NCBI GenBank assembly: GCA_963931865.1
Contig: OZ007507.1
Coordinates: forward strand, 11,942,932 to 12,006,931
Origin: Axinella damicornis
Lineage: Eukaryota > Porifera > Demospongiae > Axinellida > Axinellidae
Direction of reading: 5' to 3'
DNA: 64,000 nucleotides
The position numbers were made by a program, and so were the translations under genes. Below, piece by piece: positions 53,152 through 64,000 of this stretch (its first letter is position 1; each line of letters starts with the position of its first letter). The notes below the pieces were generated by a model. It saw only the letters and a list, made by a program, of their open reading frames with translations. It was not told the origin of the DNA and searched no databases.

Positions 53152-56114
53152 CTTAGTGCTTGTGAAAATTGCAATCACCTGACGATTCGCATGCGCAAAA
53201 CTCCACCCCGCGCGATGAGGACATTGTGTTGCACTGCCCCTCGAATCGCGTTCACGTTACATACATCAGATTCTGCAGACCAATGAGGAGGATAGCTTAT
53301 GCAAATGTAACGAGATGTCATGCAAAAATACTAGAGCTAGGAGTGATAACTTGAACAGTACAATAATTATAGGTATACTTAACTCCAAGGTTCGCATTAC
53401 AAAAGACGATTGTGGACCTTAGCATTGCATCCTCTTGCAATTATTATGTTATCATCTTCCACCTATAATGACTAACCATCAACCCTCTCCAAGTGTCGGC
53501 AATTTCTTTTAGAGGAAAAGTGAAGTGTGTCAGCTCTCAAAGTGCCTATTGTACTCACCAGTTAAATTGTAATAAGTCTTCTTGTTATACAGCAATTAAA
53601 TTGTAATACAGCTATAATTATAGGTCCATGAACCAACAAAATTCTCCACCCCATAGCTATAATGCAAGAAGTCTATATCCCCAAATTTGATGAGCTATAT
53701 GTGCCAAATGTGTATGACCATGATGGTGGAGGAGTTGTTTATAGACAATTATTAATGGTAGGTCCTAATGAAGTTGAATTTTTGCTTGTTTCTAGACAAA
53801 AAATAAGTAGGGTTCCACCAATACTGGTATCAGTATCGTATTGGTCCCGTTACCAGGCCAGCCAGTGGTGAGGTATATATCGGGTATCGGCTATGCATGG
53901 GAATTCTGTGGTAGTGATGCTTTAATTGCCCTATGACATGTGTCCGACTGAGGCTCAAGCAATCAATGATTTCCAGGTAAGTTAAGAGTTTTTGGGAGGT
54001 GAATGTGATGAGGCTTGTCGCAAAATTTGTGAAGAAAGCTCTTCAAAGGTATATTGACACACAGTGGTATCGTTATCGGTATTGGCCTATTTCACATAAT
54101 TATTTCAGTCAATATTGATATCAAAGTATCGGTAAAATTGGAGGAACACTATAACGATTACATGTAGGTGTACATTGAGCTGTGGTACGCACCTGCCAAT
54201 TCTGAATCACTGTATGATGATTTTAAACCTGCTTCAGATCCCTTGCAGTTGGTTAATGGAATCCACCTCCTGTACGTATCTCCTGGAAACAACTCTATAC
54301 ACATGTGGATTGTAAAGGCGTTCATCAACTAGTGGTGCTTCGTCACTGCCACTGAGTTAACTTCAAAGCCATAACTCGCGCGCTTTCTTGACCGCTACGT
54401 GTACTTTGAACCGCGGGGGGCGCGCGCAACCGGAAACGCTCACACTTTGGTGTCTGACCTGTCACGGGAGGGATGGGTGTGTTGCTAGGTTTTTTTTTTC
54501 TTCTTTTTTCTTTTCTTATTTTTTGTTTTTGTTTTCACATGATACAGGACCCTGATGAGGCATTTCCTGTTGCAAATTAAAATGTTATCTATCTATCTAT
54601 CTATCTATCATGAGGGAGGCTGCTGGGCTTGGTTTTTGCTTTCTCATGTTGGAGGCTGCTGGGCGTGATTCTTTTTGTTGCTGTACTTTGCCAGTCTGTA
54701 TTTGGGAGGGAGGCTGCTTAGCTATGTTGCTAGGCTCATTCTTTTATTGTTTCTTATTGATGGAGGGAGGCTGTTAGCTACATGAAGGTTGTTATTTTTA
54801 TTTTATTTTATGCACTCCAAAAAGATTGACATGCACCATTGTGGCCAAGGAATACAGAAACAACAGCTTATACATTTCATCCCACTAGAGTCGCTGAAGA
54901 CAGGAACTCACACTGATGACAAATGCACTGATGAAGGCAGCTGGCAGTCTTGCAATTGGTTGGTAGCCTCCAACAATGGAATAATGAATGCTACGTACGT
55001 GAAACCTTGGCCGTTTTGTAGTGGTCTATGCTCATGGGAGTCTTATTGGGATGGCACTTTTCCAAGGGCCGAGTCAGTGTAAGGTCTGTGTCTCACTTGA
55101 AGGTCTCTCTGCTATACTGCCGATTAATGCTCCCTCCTCTAGTGCCAGGGGAAGGCTCGTCCGTCATACTTGTAGCTAGTCTGTCCTAAGGCTCTGGTAC
55201 TCTGAGAGGGGTACCAGGGGAAGGCTTGTCCGTCATACTTGCAGTCTGTCCTCGGTACTCTGAGAGGGGTGCCAGGGGAAGGCTTGTCTGTCATACAATC
55301 AACGTCACCTGCTAGGAGCAGCCAGCTCATGAGAGCTTATGAGACACACGTGGTTTTACCAAAAAAATCACGATAATGACAACTAAAGTAAACAGAAATG
55401 GTACAGCACAGTAACCGAAAACTAGATACAGGAACTTCAGTCCATATAATAAGTTCAAGTTATACAAAACCCATACACCAATAGCAATGCCAAATTATGG
55501 GCTAGAAAACTGAAAGCGAAGGTATTTAATTAGTCTACTTATAGAGTTGCCATACATTTACTCCCATAGAAAAGAGTGCAATTTTTCTCCCAAATCGCAC
55601 AGCTATTTTGACAGGAAAAGTTGTGTGACTACCCATTGTTTATACTGCATGTTTGCAGCGTTCTTGCAATATCTGGTCAGCAGAGCTTCAACTGTATCAG
55701 CCAATCAGCGAACAGAATTCAAATTGTTCTACAATTTGATTGGTTAATACCGTTGCTGAACAGGAAATTGCAAGATGCTGCAAAGTGCTGTATAGGACAA
55801 TTTTGGAAATCACTGAAGTCCAGAGGCTGAACTTGAATTGAAGCTGCTGTTGATATAAGGTTTTAGCCTCGTTCCCATGCAGGCAAGTACCTGAAACGAG
55901 GCTACAGAGATTTAGCTGGCATTCATACATCAGTGTGGAGGGGGGTCGAGCCAGGCATAAATCGCTTTAGGACATAACTCTGTTTGATAAAATAATCCTT
56001 TTTTGCACATAAATTATTAAGTTTGCATTTGCACACATTAACAAAACTTTTCATATTTTGATGAACAGTAGTCATGGATAGCAATCATACATACACACTC
56101 ACATACTAATGTGA
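53152..56114. other. Intergenic region between amidase copies 1 and 2
   Basis: No gene recognised. Contains the 53808-54210 repeat, an ATCT microsatellite at about 54586-54608, three imperfect tandem units of 58-65 bp (GCCAGGGGAAGGCTTGTC) at 55140-55295, and a degraded TAGCCTCG element at 55865-55903. Confidence 0.55.
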
Positions 56115-57392
56115 TCACGGCATTCGGTCCTTGAACTCATCGAAAGACATCTGTGGCAAAGATGGCAAAACTGTTTGAACAGCAGCTGCTAAATCCAGCA
56201 AGCTGTTGTCCATCCCTCGAGGAGCCACCAACTCGAGTCCAACAGGAAGGCCGTCAGAGGTCAGACCACTCGGGAGGGAGATGCAAGGAACACCAGCACA
56301 GACTTGTGGTGCTGTGTTGTGCACAAGTGCAAAGTTTACAATAAATTCTTGGCCACACACCTGCACAGTCTGCGGACTTGGCCTCTTCAAAGCGGGCAAG
56401 ATTGTGGTGGGAGACACGAAAGCATCTAGTTTGTTTGTCTCAAAATAGCTATCAAATAGCTGGCGAACCCATTTTACGTGCTGTAGACATTGACGGTACC
56501 TTTCGTCAGAAATTTTGTCAGCAGTCACAATGATTTCCTGCAAGACTGGGTCACTGATTTGCTTGCACAGCTCATCAAAACTCACAGGAGCGTTTTGATC
56601 CTTCAGATATTTTGGAATGAGACGATACGTTTCATAAGTGATGAAGTCAAAACATGACTCAAGCATGTTATCCCCAAATTCGGGTGGGAAATCGACATCC
56701 ACGAGTTCAACTCCCGCATTTTTCAGGGATTGCAGAGCAGCTTCGGTAACTCGAGATATTTCACTGTCCAGTACACTATAGTACCACCGGCGTGGAACTC
56801 CTAACCTTACACCTTGCAGCGTTCGTGTTGTAGGGGAGTACGAGGGCATGATGGTCTTGTGGACTTGTTGAACGGTGTCTACACGATTAGCAAAGATTCC
56901 AATGGTGTCGGTTGTGGAGGACTGAGGGCACACGAACGATACATCATACAGTCCAGTGGACGGACGATATCCCACTACACCGCATAGAGCAGCAGGTATG
57001 CGCACGGAACCCAGCGAATCGGAACCCAACGCAAAGGATACAGAATTCATTGCGACTGCTGCAGCGCTCCCACCACTAGAGCCTCCGGCTATGTACCCCG
57101 ATTTACGCGGGTTGTCGACATCGCCGAAAACGCGGTTTTCACAGGTGGCTCCATAGGCTAGCTCGTGCATATTCGCCATTGCGACTAGTTGGTGTCCACT
57201 GTCAACAAGAAGCCGAACGACAGGCGAAAAATCCTTTGGTACCCAACCACGCAGGCTTGGAGTGGAGGACGGTGCAGGAAATCCGCATCCAAAGTTTGCC
57301 TTCACGGCGAAAGTCATGTTCTTTCCAAGAGGAGTCTCCCCCAGAAGCTCTGGGCGAACAATCGTGGTGAACACGTTCATCTTGGATGCCAT
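56115..57392 (-). CDS. Amidase-signature family hydrolase, copy 2
   Basis: Intronless, 425 residues starting MASKMNVFTT (ATG 57392-57390). The frame is open further upstream to 57605, but that extension has no counterpart in copy 1 and includes a Lys-rich T/A tract, so I use the internal ATG. Catalytic set retained: Lys of FAVKANFG, GGSSGGSAAAVA and the Ser of SDSLGSVRIPAALCG. The oxyanion-hole Gly is replaced by Leu. Very similar to copy 1 over the C-terminal half (FGDNMLESCFDFITYETYRL in both). The 3' flanks (AATCATACATACACAYTCAC) also match, so the duplicated unit extends beyond the stop codon. Confidence 0.88.
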   Translation of the reverse strand: MASKMNVFTTIVRPELLGETPLGKNMTFAVKANFGCGFPAPSSTPSLRGWVPKDFSPVVRLLVDSGHQLVAMANMHELAYGATCENRVFGDVDNPRKSGYIAGGSSGGSAAAVAMNSVSFALGSDSLGSVRIPAALCGVVGYRPSTGLYDVSFVCPQSSTTDTIGIFANRVDTVQQVHKTIMPSYSPTTRTLQGVRLGVPRRWYYSVLDSEISRVTEAALQSLKNAGVELVDVDFPPEFGDNMLESCFDFITYETYRLIPKYLKDQNAPVSFDELCKQISDPVLQEIIVTADKISDERYRQCLQHVKWVRQLFDSYFETNKLDAFVSPTTILPALKRPSPQTVQVCGQEFIVNFALVHNTAPQVCAGVPCISLPSGLTSDGLPVGLELVAPRGMDNSLLDLAAAVQTVLPSLPQMSFDEFKDRMP

Positions 57393-57719
57393 CTTGTGCT
57401 CTTGCTTCAATTTGATGTTGAGGGAAACCATGCAGTACATGTACGTGCGCTGTGCACGTGCAGTGAAACCTACGTAGCTACTCTTCGAATTGCTGAATAC
57501 AATCCCTTTTTTTTTTGTTTTTTTTGTTTTGTTTATGAAGTTCGTACAGGGTACAGGAAGAAACCAAATAGCTATTAAGCTAATACGTTGGAGGTTACAT
57601 TCCATAGCTAGCTACATAAAAACAGTAAGGAAAAATAGGTAACTGCAGTAACAGTGCAAATGTTAGCTAAGTGGGTGTGGAGTATAAAAACTGCTGTATA
57701 TGCCTTTTAAAAGACTGTA

Positions 57720-58940
57720 GTGTTGCAGACTGAACTATGAATGAAGGGAGTGAATTCCAAGTCCGACATGCACTGGGTATAAATGAATGTAGAAAGTAGT
57801 TAGTTCTGGTGTATGGTACAAAACAAAGATTGGTTATGGCGGTTTCGTAAATGCATGGGGAGAGCTGGCATATCTTCGAGGATGTTGGGGAAGGCGGTAA
57901 GATGGTTCTTTATTTTGTAAAGATGGCATAACTTGCTATATAAGCGTTCAACACTCAGAGTTGGGAGTTTGCTTATTCCAAGCAGTTCTGGATATGTCGC
58001 ACTCCAGCGCTTGTAGCACATCCTTAACGCAAACTTCTGAACTTTTTCCAAAGCCTGTTGATCCTTTAGTAGCGGAGGGTCCCACACAAAGGAGCAATAT
58101 TGGAGATGAGGTTTGACATAGGCTGTATATAGTTTTAACAGAGTACTCGTGTCACACCACGGATAAAATTTACGGAATATGACTCCAAGAATTTTACGCG
58201 ATCTTGTCACTACTGCAGCCACCTGCTTAGACCAACAAAGGTCATCACTGATGATGACACCGAGATACTTGAATTCAGACACCTTTTCTACTGGGTCCCT
58301 GTTTAATAATATGACAGGTGGGTTTTCATGCAGTTTCCGCATTGTTTAATGTATATTCTGATACTTGTTCTAGTGGTACGCCATGTATTGTTGGGGGAGT
58401 CAATTGTGATAGAGCACGCTGTCGGGTTAGTCGCATAAATTTTGTCTTTGCCACATTTAGAGTGAGGTGGTGACTAGAAATCCAGTCAGATACACGATCA
58501 ACATCTGCTTGCAGCATATCCATGTGTTCAGGTGTGTCGACAGTGCGGTAGAGTAGCATATCATCTGCATATAGCACTATAGTGGAATTTAATGGAACCT
58601 CTGAGATGTCATTGATATATAGCAGAAACAGAAGGGGACCAAGGATCGACCCCTGAGGAACTCCGGATAGCACTGCACCAGTGGATGAAACACAGCCACT
58701 GATTACTGTTCTCTGTTGCCGACAAGTAAGATAGCTCCGTAGCCATTTGCCGATCATTGGATGAAAATCAATTTCCTCAATCTTTTCTAGCAGAGCTGAG
58801 TGTGGTACTGTGTCAAAAGCCTTCTTTATGTCGAAGAAGACTGAGCAAACGGAAGATCCTGATTCAAGTGTTTTTAGCCAATGATGAGTTGGTCCAATTA
58901 AAGCTGATCCTGCTGAGTGTAAAGGTCCCATGATGCACAA
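57720..58940 (-). pseudogene. 5'-truncated non-LTR retrotransposon reverse transcriptase (two joined pieces)
   Basis: The minus-strand frame 58940-58326 carries RT motifs FFDIKKAFDTVPH, SGVPQGSILGPLLFLLYIND and LYADDMLLY (YADD catalytic box). A second frame, 58342-57800, continues with VSEFKYLGVIISDDL and a LINE-type C-terminal region (YVKPHLQYCSFVWDP). Around 58340 the text repeats (first frame GVPLEQVSEY, second frame RDPVEKVSEF), as if two copies were joined. It lacks the endonuclease region, so it is a dead 5'-truncated insertion of a CR1/L2/jockey-like LINE; the clade is uncertain. Confidence 0.85.
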
Positions 58941-61900
58941 TCATGATTTATGATCACCTCTGCTAACCTTCAGCGAAGTTTGCAGTATGCAATAATCAGC
59001 GGTGGTAATGGTGCATCCTTTGAGATAGGGACACAACACTACCCTGCTCACTGTGGCTTAGTCTCGTTCCCAGACCCCGGAACGAGCTATGGGGTATAGC
59101 TATAGAAAACCGGCAAAAAGTCAGCAGAAATTATCCACATTATTTATATACACGTATGCCTAAAACTAGCAGCTAGCATTGCTAGTATGTGCAACTGTAT
59201 GTGCAAAGACGTTGCTAGTATGTGCAACTGAACTATAGAGACTTATATTTTCACTCCATCAGTGCATGTCCCAGGTGCTGTATATGCCTACTACATGTAT
59301 AGCTACACCATTTTAATGCATGCATGCATGCAAACCCTCCACTTACCAGTGGAGGGGGTGTGCCAAGCACAACACCAGGCCAGTGGCATGGGAACTCATG
59401 CCCAGACCCTCTCAGAAGGAAGGATGAGGGTCTGGGAACGAGACTAGGGACCACTGCGATCAATGCACATGCAGCTGCACAGCATAGTACATTATTATAA
59501 TTGTGGGTGCTTCAAGTATAAACTGTACCTTAAACATTTATATAAGGTTCAGTTTTTACTTGAACCACCCACAATTCCAGTCCAGCGATTAATAACAGTT
59601 CAGAAGTGTTCAACAGAGCCCCTCACCGTCTCTGGAAGCAAGAACATAACCAAGAAATGTGAATCGTTCCTTTCATCATAAATCTGTCATGTGGACTGGA
59701 ACACTCATGCATAGCTACCTATATATATGGCCTAAGTGAAGTTCCCAGCCAGCAATATTATATATGACATCTCGGAGCAAACAAATCCGCATGAAGCTCT
59801 TAGAAATGAGTATGTCATCATGCATGTATGATCATTGTTACAGATTTGCCTTTGTCATAGCTACATGTAGGATATGGTGCTCTCTTGAAACTGGAGCATT
59901 AATATTACATGCAACGATAAGCTACTAGGGCCCCAGTCATGCTTCTTCTTGCACATAAAGGTTTTCCACCAATTTATTATTTAGCTGACAAAGTTCCAAC
60001 TTCCAAAATAATGTTTCAACGGCCACCAGCTTCCTGGTGGTGGTGGTGGTCGGGCTATAGTCTCGTTTCCAGACCCTAATACGCACGGAAGAGAGTCTGG
60101 GCACGAGGGGGGGGGGGGGGGGGGGGGGGGGGGGCTGTGAGGTACAGTAGCTAGTAATAGTCTGAGTCTGCCAAAATTTGTGACCACAATAATTTTAATC
60201 ACATGTTTTGGCCTGGGTAGGTCTTCCTCAAGGTGTTAATTAGAAGGTGTGTTACTGGCATGCACTTTGACTGTGTATAGAAGATCAAAGGTGGCCATGA
60301 CAACCAACCTGCACAGTGGCGGATCTAGGGGGGATCTAGGGGTGCGAGCGAACCTCCCTTTTGACCCTTGTTAACATAAACTACTTGTAATAATATTATT
60401 GTAGCTGTGGTTGGTAATACCTTGACCGTTCGCGGGCTGAAAGCCTGAAGGCAGACATAGTCTTGAGCTAGCTAGGTTTACGCTGCTACACAATTTTAAT
60501 TTTACATCAATTATTCTTGTTCTGTATATACGTATAATTAGAAAATAAAGCGATAACACAGTGTTCAATCGATCGACTGTCCACGTACGTGGTTGTAATC
60601 CGTCGACGATGAAAGAAGGAAGCTAACAGTCCCACACATCGATACTTACTGGTTACTTAGTCAATCTTCTTTGCGTCTGGGAACATGTCCAGAATGCGCA
60701 GAGATGCTACGAGAGCGCTTCCTGATCGCTAAAAAGAACACGTAAAAAATTTTTCCACGCTTTGCGCGGACTGATCACCGCTTCGCGGCTCTACACACCG
60801 CCTTCGGCGGTGCGCTGTGTAGGGTAGGTGTGGGTATTATGAGACAGCACCAATTATGGGTTTCATACTTTACTACAATTTATAGACATTGCCACTTTGC
60901 CTGAACATTGTCAAATGTATCCTCTACCGTTTGATAGAATGAGTGGTGCAAAGCATTTGGTTTTCATGATTTGGACATTATATAAAATTGTGATGAAATT
61001 TTATGGGTAGTTCTGATTGTCCTAATAAAAGAATGCACTGCCAGAATACCAACAAGCATGCTTGCATGGAAATGGTTCTAGCAGAATCTTCTATGCTGGT
61101 AGGGTGTAGCTACCTAGCCAAATGATGATCAGGTATGAAACATACAGCAAAAAAACTGGGGTGTCTCATAATACATACCCTGTCTCATAATTGCCTCATT
61201 AACGTGTGTGATAAAAATGCAGCCAAACTGCAGTACATCAATAACACTGAAACTTTGCCTACCATGGATTGTTAGTACAATGTATTATCTTGTTAAATCT
61301 ATACCACAGTACAATCGCATCCTGTTGACAGCTTGTTGGTTAACTTGAAATGGTTATGTGTCTCATAACCAGGGCGGCTACCCTATGTGCAAACCAAACC
61401 CCCCTTTACAAATTTCTAGATCCGCCACTGCTGCACCACTCCTAGTGTGTTAAACTTAATTGGTGCTGGAAGATCTCAACTTTTTTCATCAATGGATAAC
61501 CAGATAAACATTTCTGGCGCTCACCCACCATTCCTTTTGGTACGAAATTATCTGTGTACACAAACTAGCCTATGGTATCAGAAAACCTAAAACATACATT
61601 GCAGGCCCCTCTGAAGTACACCCAGGCATGCAAATAACACACATCTATCCTCAGTACACATCCTACACCTCTTTTTGTCTTCAAACAACCCAGCTGAACC
61701 CCAGGCCAGGGTAGGACAAGATCACGTGCACTGTCATTTAGTATGACGTAATGCAAAGTCGTTCTGCTGCTTTTCTCCGTGGAAGAAGGCTGCATTTCGC
61801 TTTCAATGCATCCTGAAGAGTAATCTCCGTGCAAAGACTGTGACCGAACTGGGTACAAGCCACTACACACTGCTACGTGCCTGTACTGAGCAGTTATGTA

Positions 61901-62097
61901 AGTGACCATGCAGACTCACCGAGAATATCAGCGAATGCAGACTTGTCGACCGCACTCAAGTGTTTAGCATCAGGTAGGAAGTCAATAAAGCGATCGAACC
62001 CCATCGAACCCCAGCGATAAGTCAGCGCTAGAGCTGTTACTAGTCTGCTAGTTCCGCATACTTCTTGTATATTATTGTGCACTTTACCTATGGAATG
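58941..62097. other. Intergenic region with repeats
   Basis: No gene recognised. Contains TAGTCTCGTTCCCAGACC-type foldbacks (about 59061-59092, 59394-59445, 60058-60110), a 24-base G run near 60110-60133, and a possible 1.1-kb element at 60315-61433. Confidence 0.5.
60315..61433. mobile_element. Possible DNA element with CAGTGGCGGATCTAG ends
   Basis: CAGTGGCGGATCTAG near 60315 and the inverse CTAGATCCGCCACTG at about 61419-61433 face each other. This end sequence is common in hAT-like elements of animals. No transposase ORF seen; target duplication unclear. Confidence 0.5.
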
Positions 62098-62724
62098 TTA
62101 ATTGTACCACGTGCGCACAGACCTTGTCCCACCCCCCCTGAGCTGAGCTGAACCTGTCCTCAACCGAAACCGTAATCTCAATTCTTCATGCCCCACAAAA
62201 GACCTTGTGTACTGCTCCAGCCCAGCTACCTCCTTCACCTTTCTGTACCACCTCAGACTACTTTTTCCCTCTACCTCCTCCACCCAGTCCCTTGAGTTGA
62301 TGCTGTGGACTCTCTCCTTCCATTCCTGTACTGGCTCCATCCTGTAATCTTCCAACTCGTACTTCCTTAACAGCAATGCACACTCACTCTCCCAGCTAAC
62401 CCCTCCACACTCCTTCATCTCTGCTGTTATCTGCTTGACCAACCTGTTGTCATCAAGCCTCTGTAACCTCCTTCCATACAGTACCTTCTTCTCTTCCCTC
62501 CTCTCCTCGAGTTTCCTCCATCCCAGATCTCCCCGTATTGCTGCCCCTGCCACAGTTCTGCTCGCACCAAGTAGCTTCCTGCCTACCCTTTCCTGGACAG
62601 CTTCTAACTTCCTGTTTGCTACTTTCCCTCCTGTCCACCACACACTGGCTGCATGTTCAAGACTTGGGCGGGCCAAGAGCTCCCATATTAGCCTCCCACG
62701 TTCCACCTCAATCTGATGGTACAT
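62098..62724 (-). pseudogene. LINE C-terminal fragment (post-RT region)
   Basis: 208-codon open frame resembling the region after the RT domain in some animal non-LTR retrotransposons: HAASVWWTGGKVANRKLEAV, QERVGRKLLGASRTVAGAAI, RGDLGWRKLEERREEKKVLY. No RT catalytic motifs are included, so it is a truncated insertion. Family assignment is from memory of similar invertebrate proteins. Confidence 0.6.
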
Positions 62725-62937
62725 AAACTAGTGATTCAAACACCCAACCAGCTCAGCCCAATCTAGCCCAAACTCCACACCCTTCACATACTTAACTAAG
62801 TGACAGCAAATTTTATTCTTGGGGCCAGACTAAGCCCAAACCAGAGATTAAACAAAAGTTCATAAAACTCAATCAGCCATACATAAGCATCCATAACAAT
62901 CCACAAGAAACAGCATGATCTATATACACCATCCAGC

Positions 62938-64000
62938 TCACATTCGGTCCTTGAACTCATCGAAAGACAACTGTGGCAAAGATGGCAAAACTGCTTGCAC
63001 AGCAGCTGCTAAATCCAGCAAGCTGCTGTCCTTCCCTTGAGGAGCCACCAACTCGAGTCCAACAGGAAGGCCGTCAGAGGTTAGACCACTCGGGAGGGAG
63101 ATGCAAGGAACACCAGCACTGGCTTGTGGTGCTGTGTTGTGCACAAACGCATTGAGTGTGGTAAACTCCTGGCCACACACCTGCACTGTCTGTGGACTTG
63201 GCCTCTTCACGGTTGGCAGGATTGTGGTGGGAGACACAAAACCATCCAGTTTGTTTGTCTCAAAATAGCTAGCATAAAACTGGCGAAGCCTTTCTACCTG
63301 CTGTTGACACTGACGGTACCTTTCATCGGAAATTTTGTCCGCAGTCATAATGATTTCCTTCACCACTGGGTCACCGACTTGCTTGCACAGCTCTTCGAAG
63401 CTCACCGGTGCGTTTTGATCCTTCAGATACTTTGGGATGAGACGATACGTTTCGTAAGTGATGAGATCAAAAAATGCATCTATCAAGTCATCATCAAACT
63501 CAGGTGGGAAATCGACATCTACGAGTTCAACCCCTGCATTTTTCAGGGATTGCAGAGCAGCTTCGGTAACTCGGGATACTTCACTGTCCAGTATACTATA
63601 GTACCACCGGCGTGGAACTCCTAACCTTACACCTTGCAGCGTTCGTGTTGTAGGGGAGTATGAGGGTACAATACTCTTGTGGGCTTGTTGAACGGTGTCT
63701 ACACGCTGAGCAAAAATCCCAATGGTGTCGGTTGTGGAGGATAGAGGGCACACGACTGATGCATCGTACAGTCCAGTGGTTGGACGATATCCCACTACAC
63801 CACATAGAGCAGCAGGGATGCGCATGGAACCACCCGTATCGGTACCCAACGCAAAGGATACTGCATTCATTGCAACTGCAGCGGCGCTCCCACCACTAGA
63901 GCCTCCAGGTATGTACCCCAATTTACGCGGGTTTTCGACATCGCCGAACGCGGGGTTTTCGGAGGTGATTCCAAAGGCTAGCTCGTGCATGTTCGCGATT
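62938..64000 (-). CDS. Amidase-signature family hydrolase, copy 3 (N-terminus beyond window)
   Basis: Intronless and open to the window edge; about 75 N-terminal residues, including the catalytic Lys, lie outside. GGSSGGSAAAVA and the canonical DTGGSMRIPAALCG are both intact, so this is the copy with a standard oxyanion hole. The C-terminal half is the most diverged (FDDDLIDAFFDLITYETYRL, KEIIMTADKISDERYRQCQQ). One internal block is almost identical to copy 1 (see findings). Stop just before 62938. Confidence 0.85.
   Translation of the reverse strand, partial: IANMHELAFGITSENPAFGDVENPRKLGYIPGGSSGGSAAAVAMNAVSFALGTDTGGSMRIPAALCGVVGYRPTTGLYDASVVCPLSSTTDTIGIFAQRVDTVQQAHKSIVPSYSPTTRTLQGVRLGVPRRWYYSILDSEVSRVTEAALQSLKNAGVELVDVDFPPEFDDDLIDAFFDLITYETYRLIPKYLKDQNAPVSFEELCKQVGDPVVKEIIMTADKISDERYRQCQQQVERLRQFYASYFETNKLDGFVSPTTILPTVKRPSPQTVQVCGQEFTTLNAFVHNTAPQASAGVPCISLPSGLTSDGLPVGLELVAPQGKDSSLLDLAAAVQAVLPSLPQLSFDEFKDRM

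Noticed and set aside
56115..57605. Extended N-terminus of amidase copy 2 to 57605
   Set aside because: The extra 71 codons include a T-rich tract translation (Lys-rich) and have no match in copy 1; the internal ATG at 57392 fits the family.

Overview
The window is eukaryotic nuclear DNA, most likely from an early-branching marine metazoan such as a sponge. The phylum is an inference. Genes have many short exons with GT/AG introns. One multigene family encodes secreted, cysteine-rich proteins with a fibrinogen-like start, a type I associate with sponges. Non-coding DNA is packed with short inverted-repeat transposons and minisatellites. There is one assembly gap, 200 N at 12641-12840.

Layout. 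(1) 1261-6230 (+): a CENATAC/CCDC84 homologue (minor spliceosome), tail-to-tail with (2) 6431-8870 (-): an ODF3/CIMAP1 (SHIPPO-repeat) axonemal protein with an RFX X-box just upstream. (3) 9422-38663 (+): HYOU1/GRP170, an ER Hsp70-family chaperone with an ERSE-like promoter site and a KDEL-like C-terminus. Its 18.4-kb intron (16149-34555) holds a stack of nested DNA transposons and three intronless secreted-protein genes (24032-25081, 26583-27632, 32265-33296). (4) 39703-about 41032 (-): mitochondrial ribosomal protein mL41 (MRPL41). (5) 43723-45860 (-) SDHC and 45920-49922 (+) SDHD: the two membrane anchors of respiratory complex II, head-to-head with only 59 bp between start codons. (6) 51865-64000: three intronless amidase-signature genes on the minus strand, with LINE reverse-transcriptase fragments between the second and third.

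Functional themes. MRPL41, SDHC and SDHD are adjacent nuclear genes for mitochondrial proteins, and the SDHC/SDHD arrangement suggests co-expression from one bidirectional promoter that contains a CRE and a DR1 nuclear-receptor site. The most notable mobile element (18534-22834) is a TA-inserting pogo/Tigger-like transposon. It carries a broken transposase and a convergent second ORF fusing a HIRAN domain to a Ulp1-type SUMO-protease domain. It sits inside another foldback element and itself contains two later insertions. A separate family of small TAGCCTCG-ended elements with 9-bp target duplications (Mutator-like) is scattered throughout. Several minisatellites start at 5' splice sites and copy the splice donor many times.

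Exon boundaries were assigned by eye from splice consensus, reading phase and recalled family sequences. No alignments or database searches were run.
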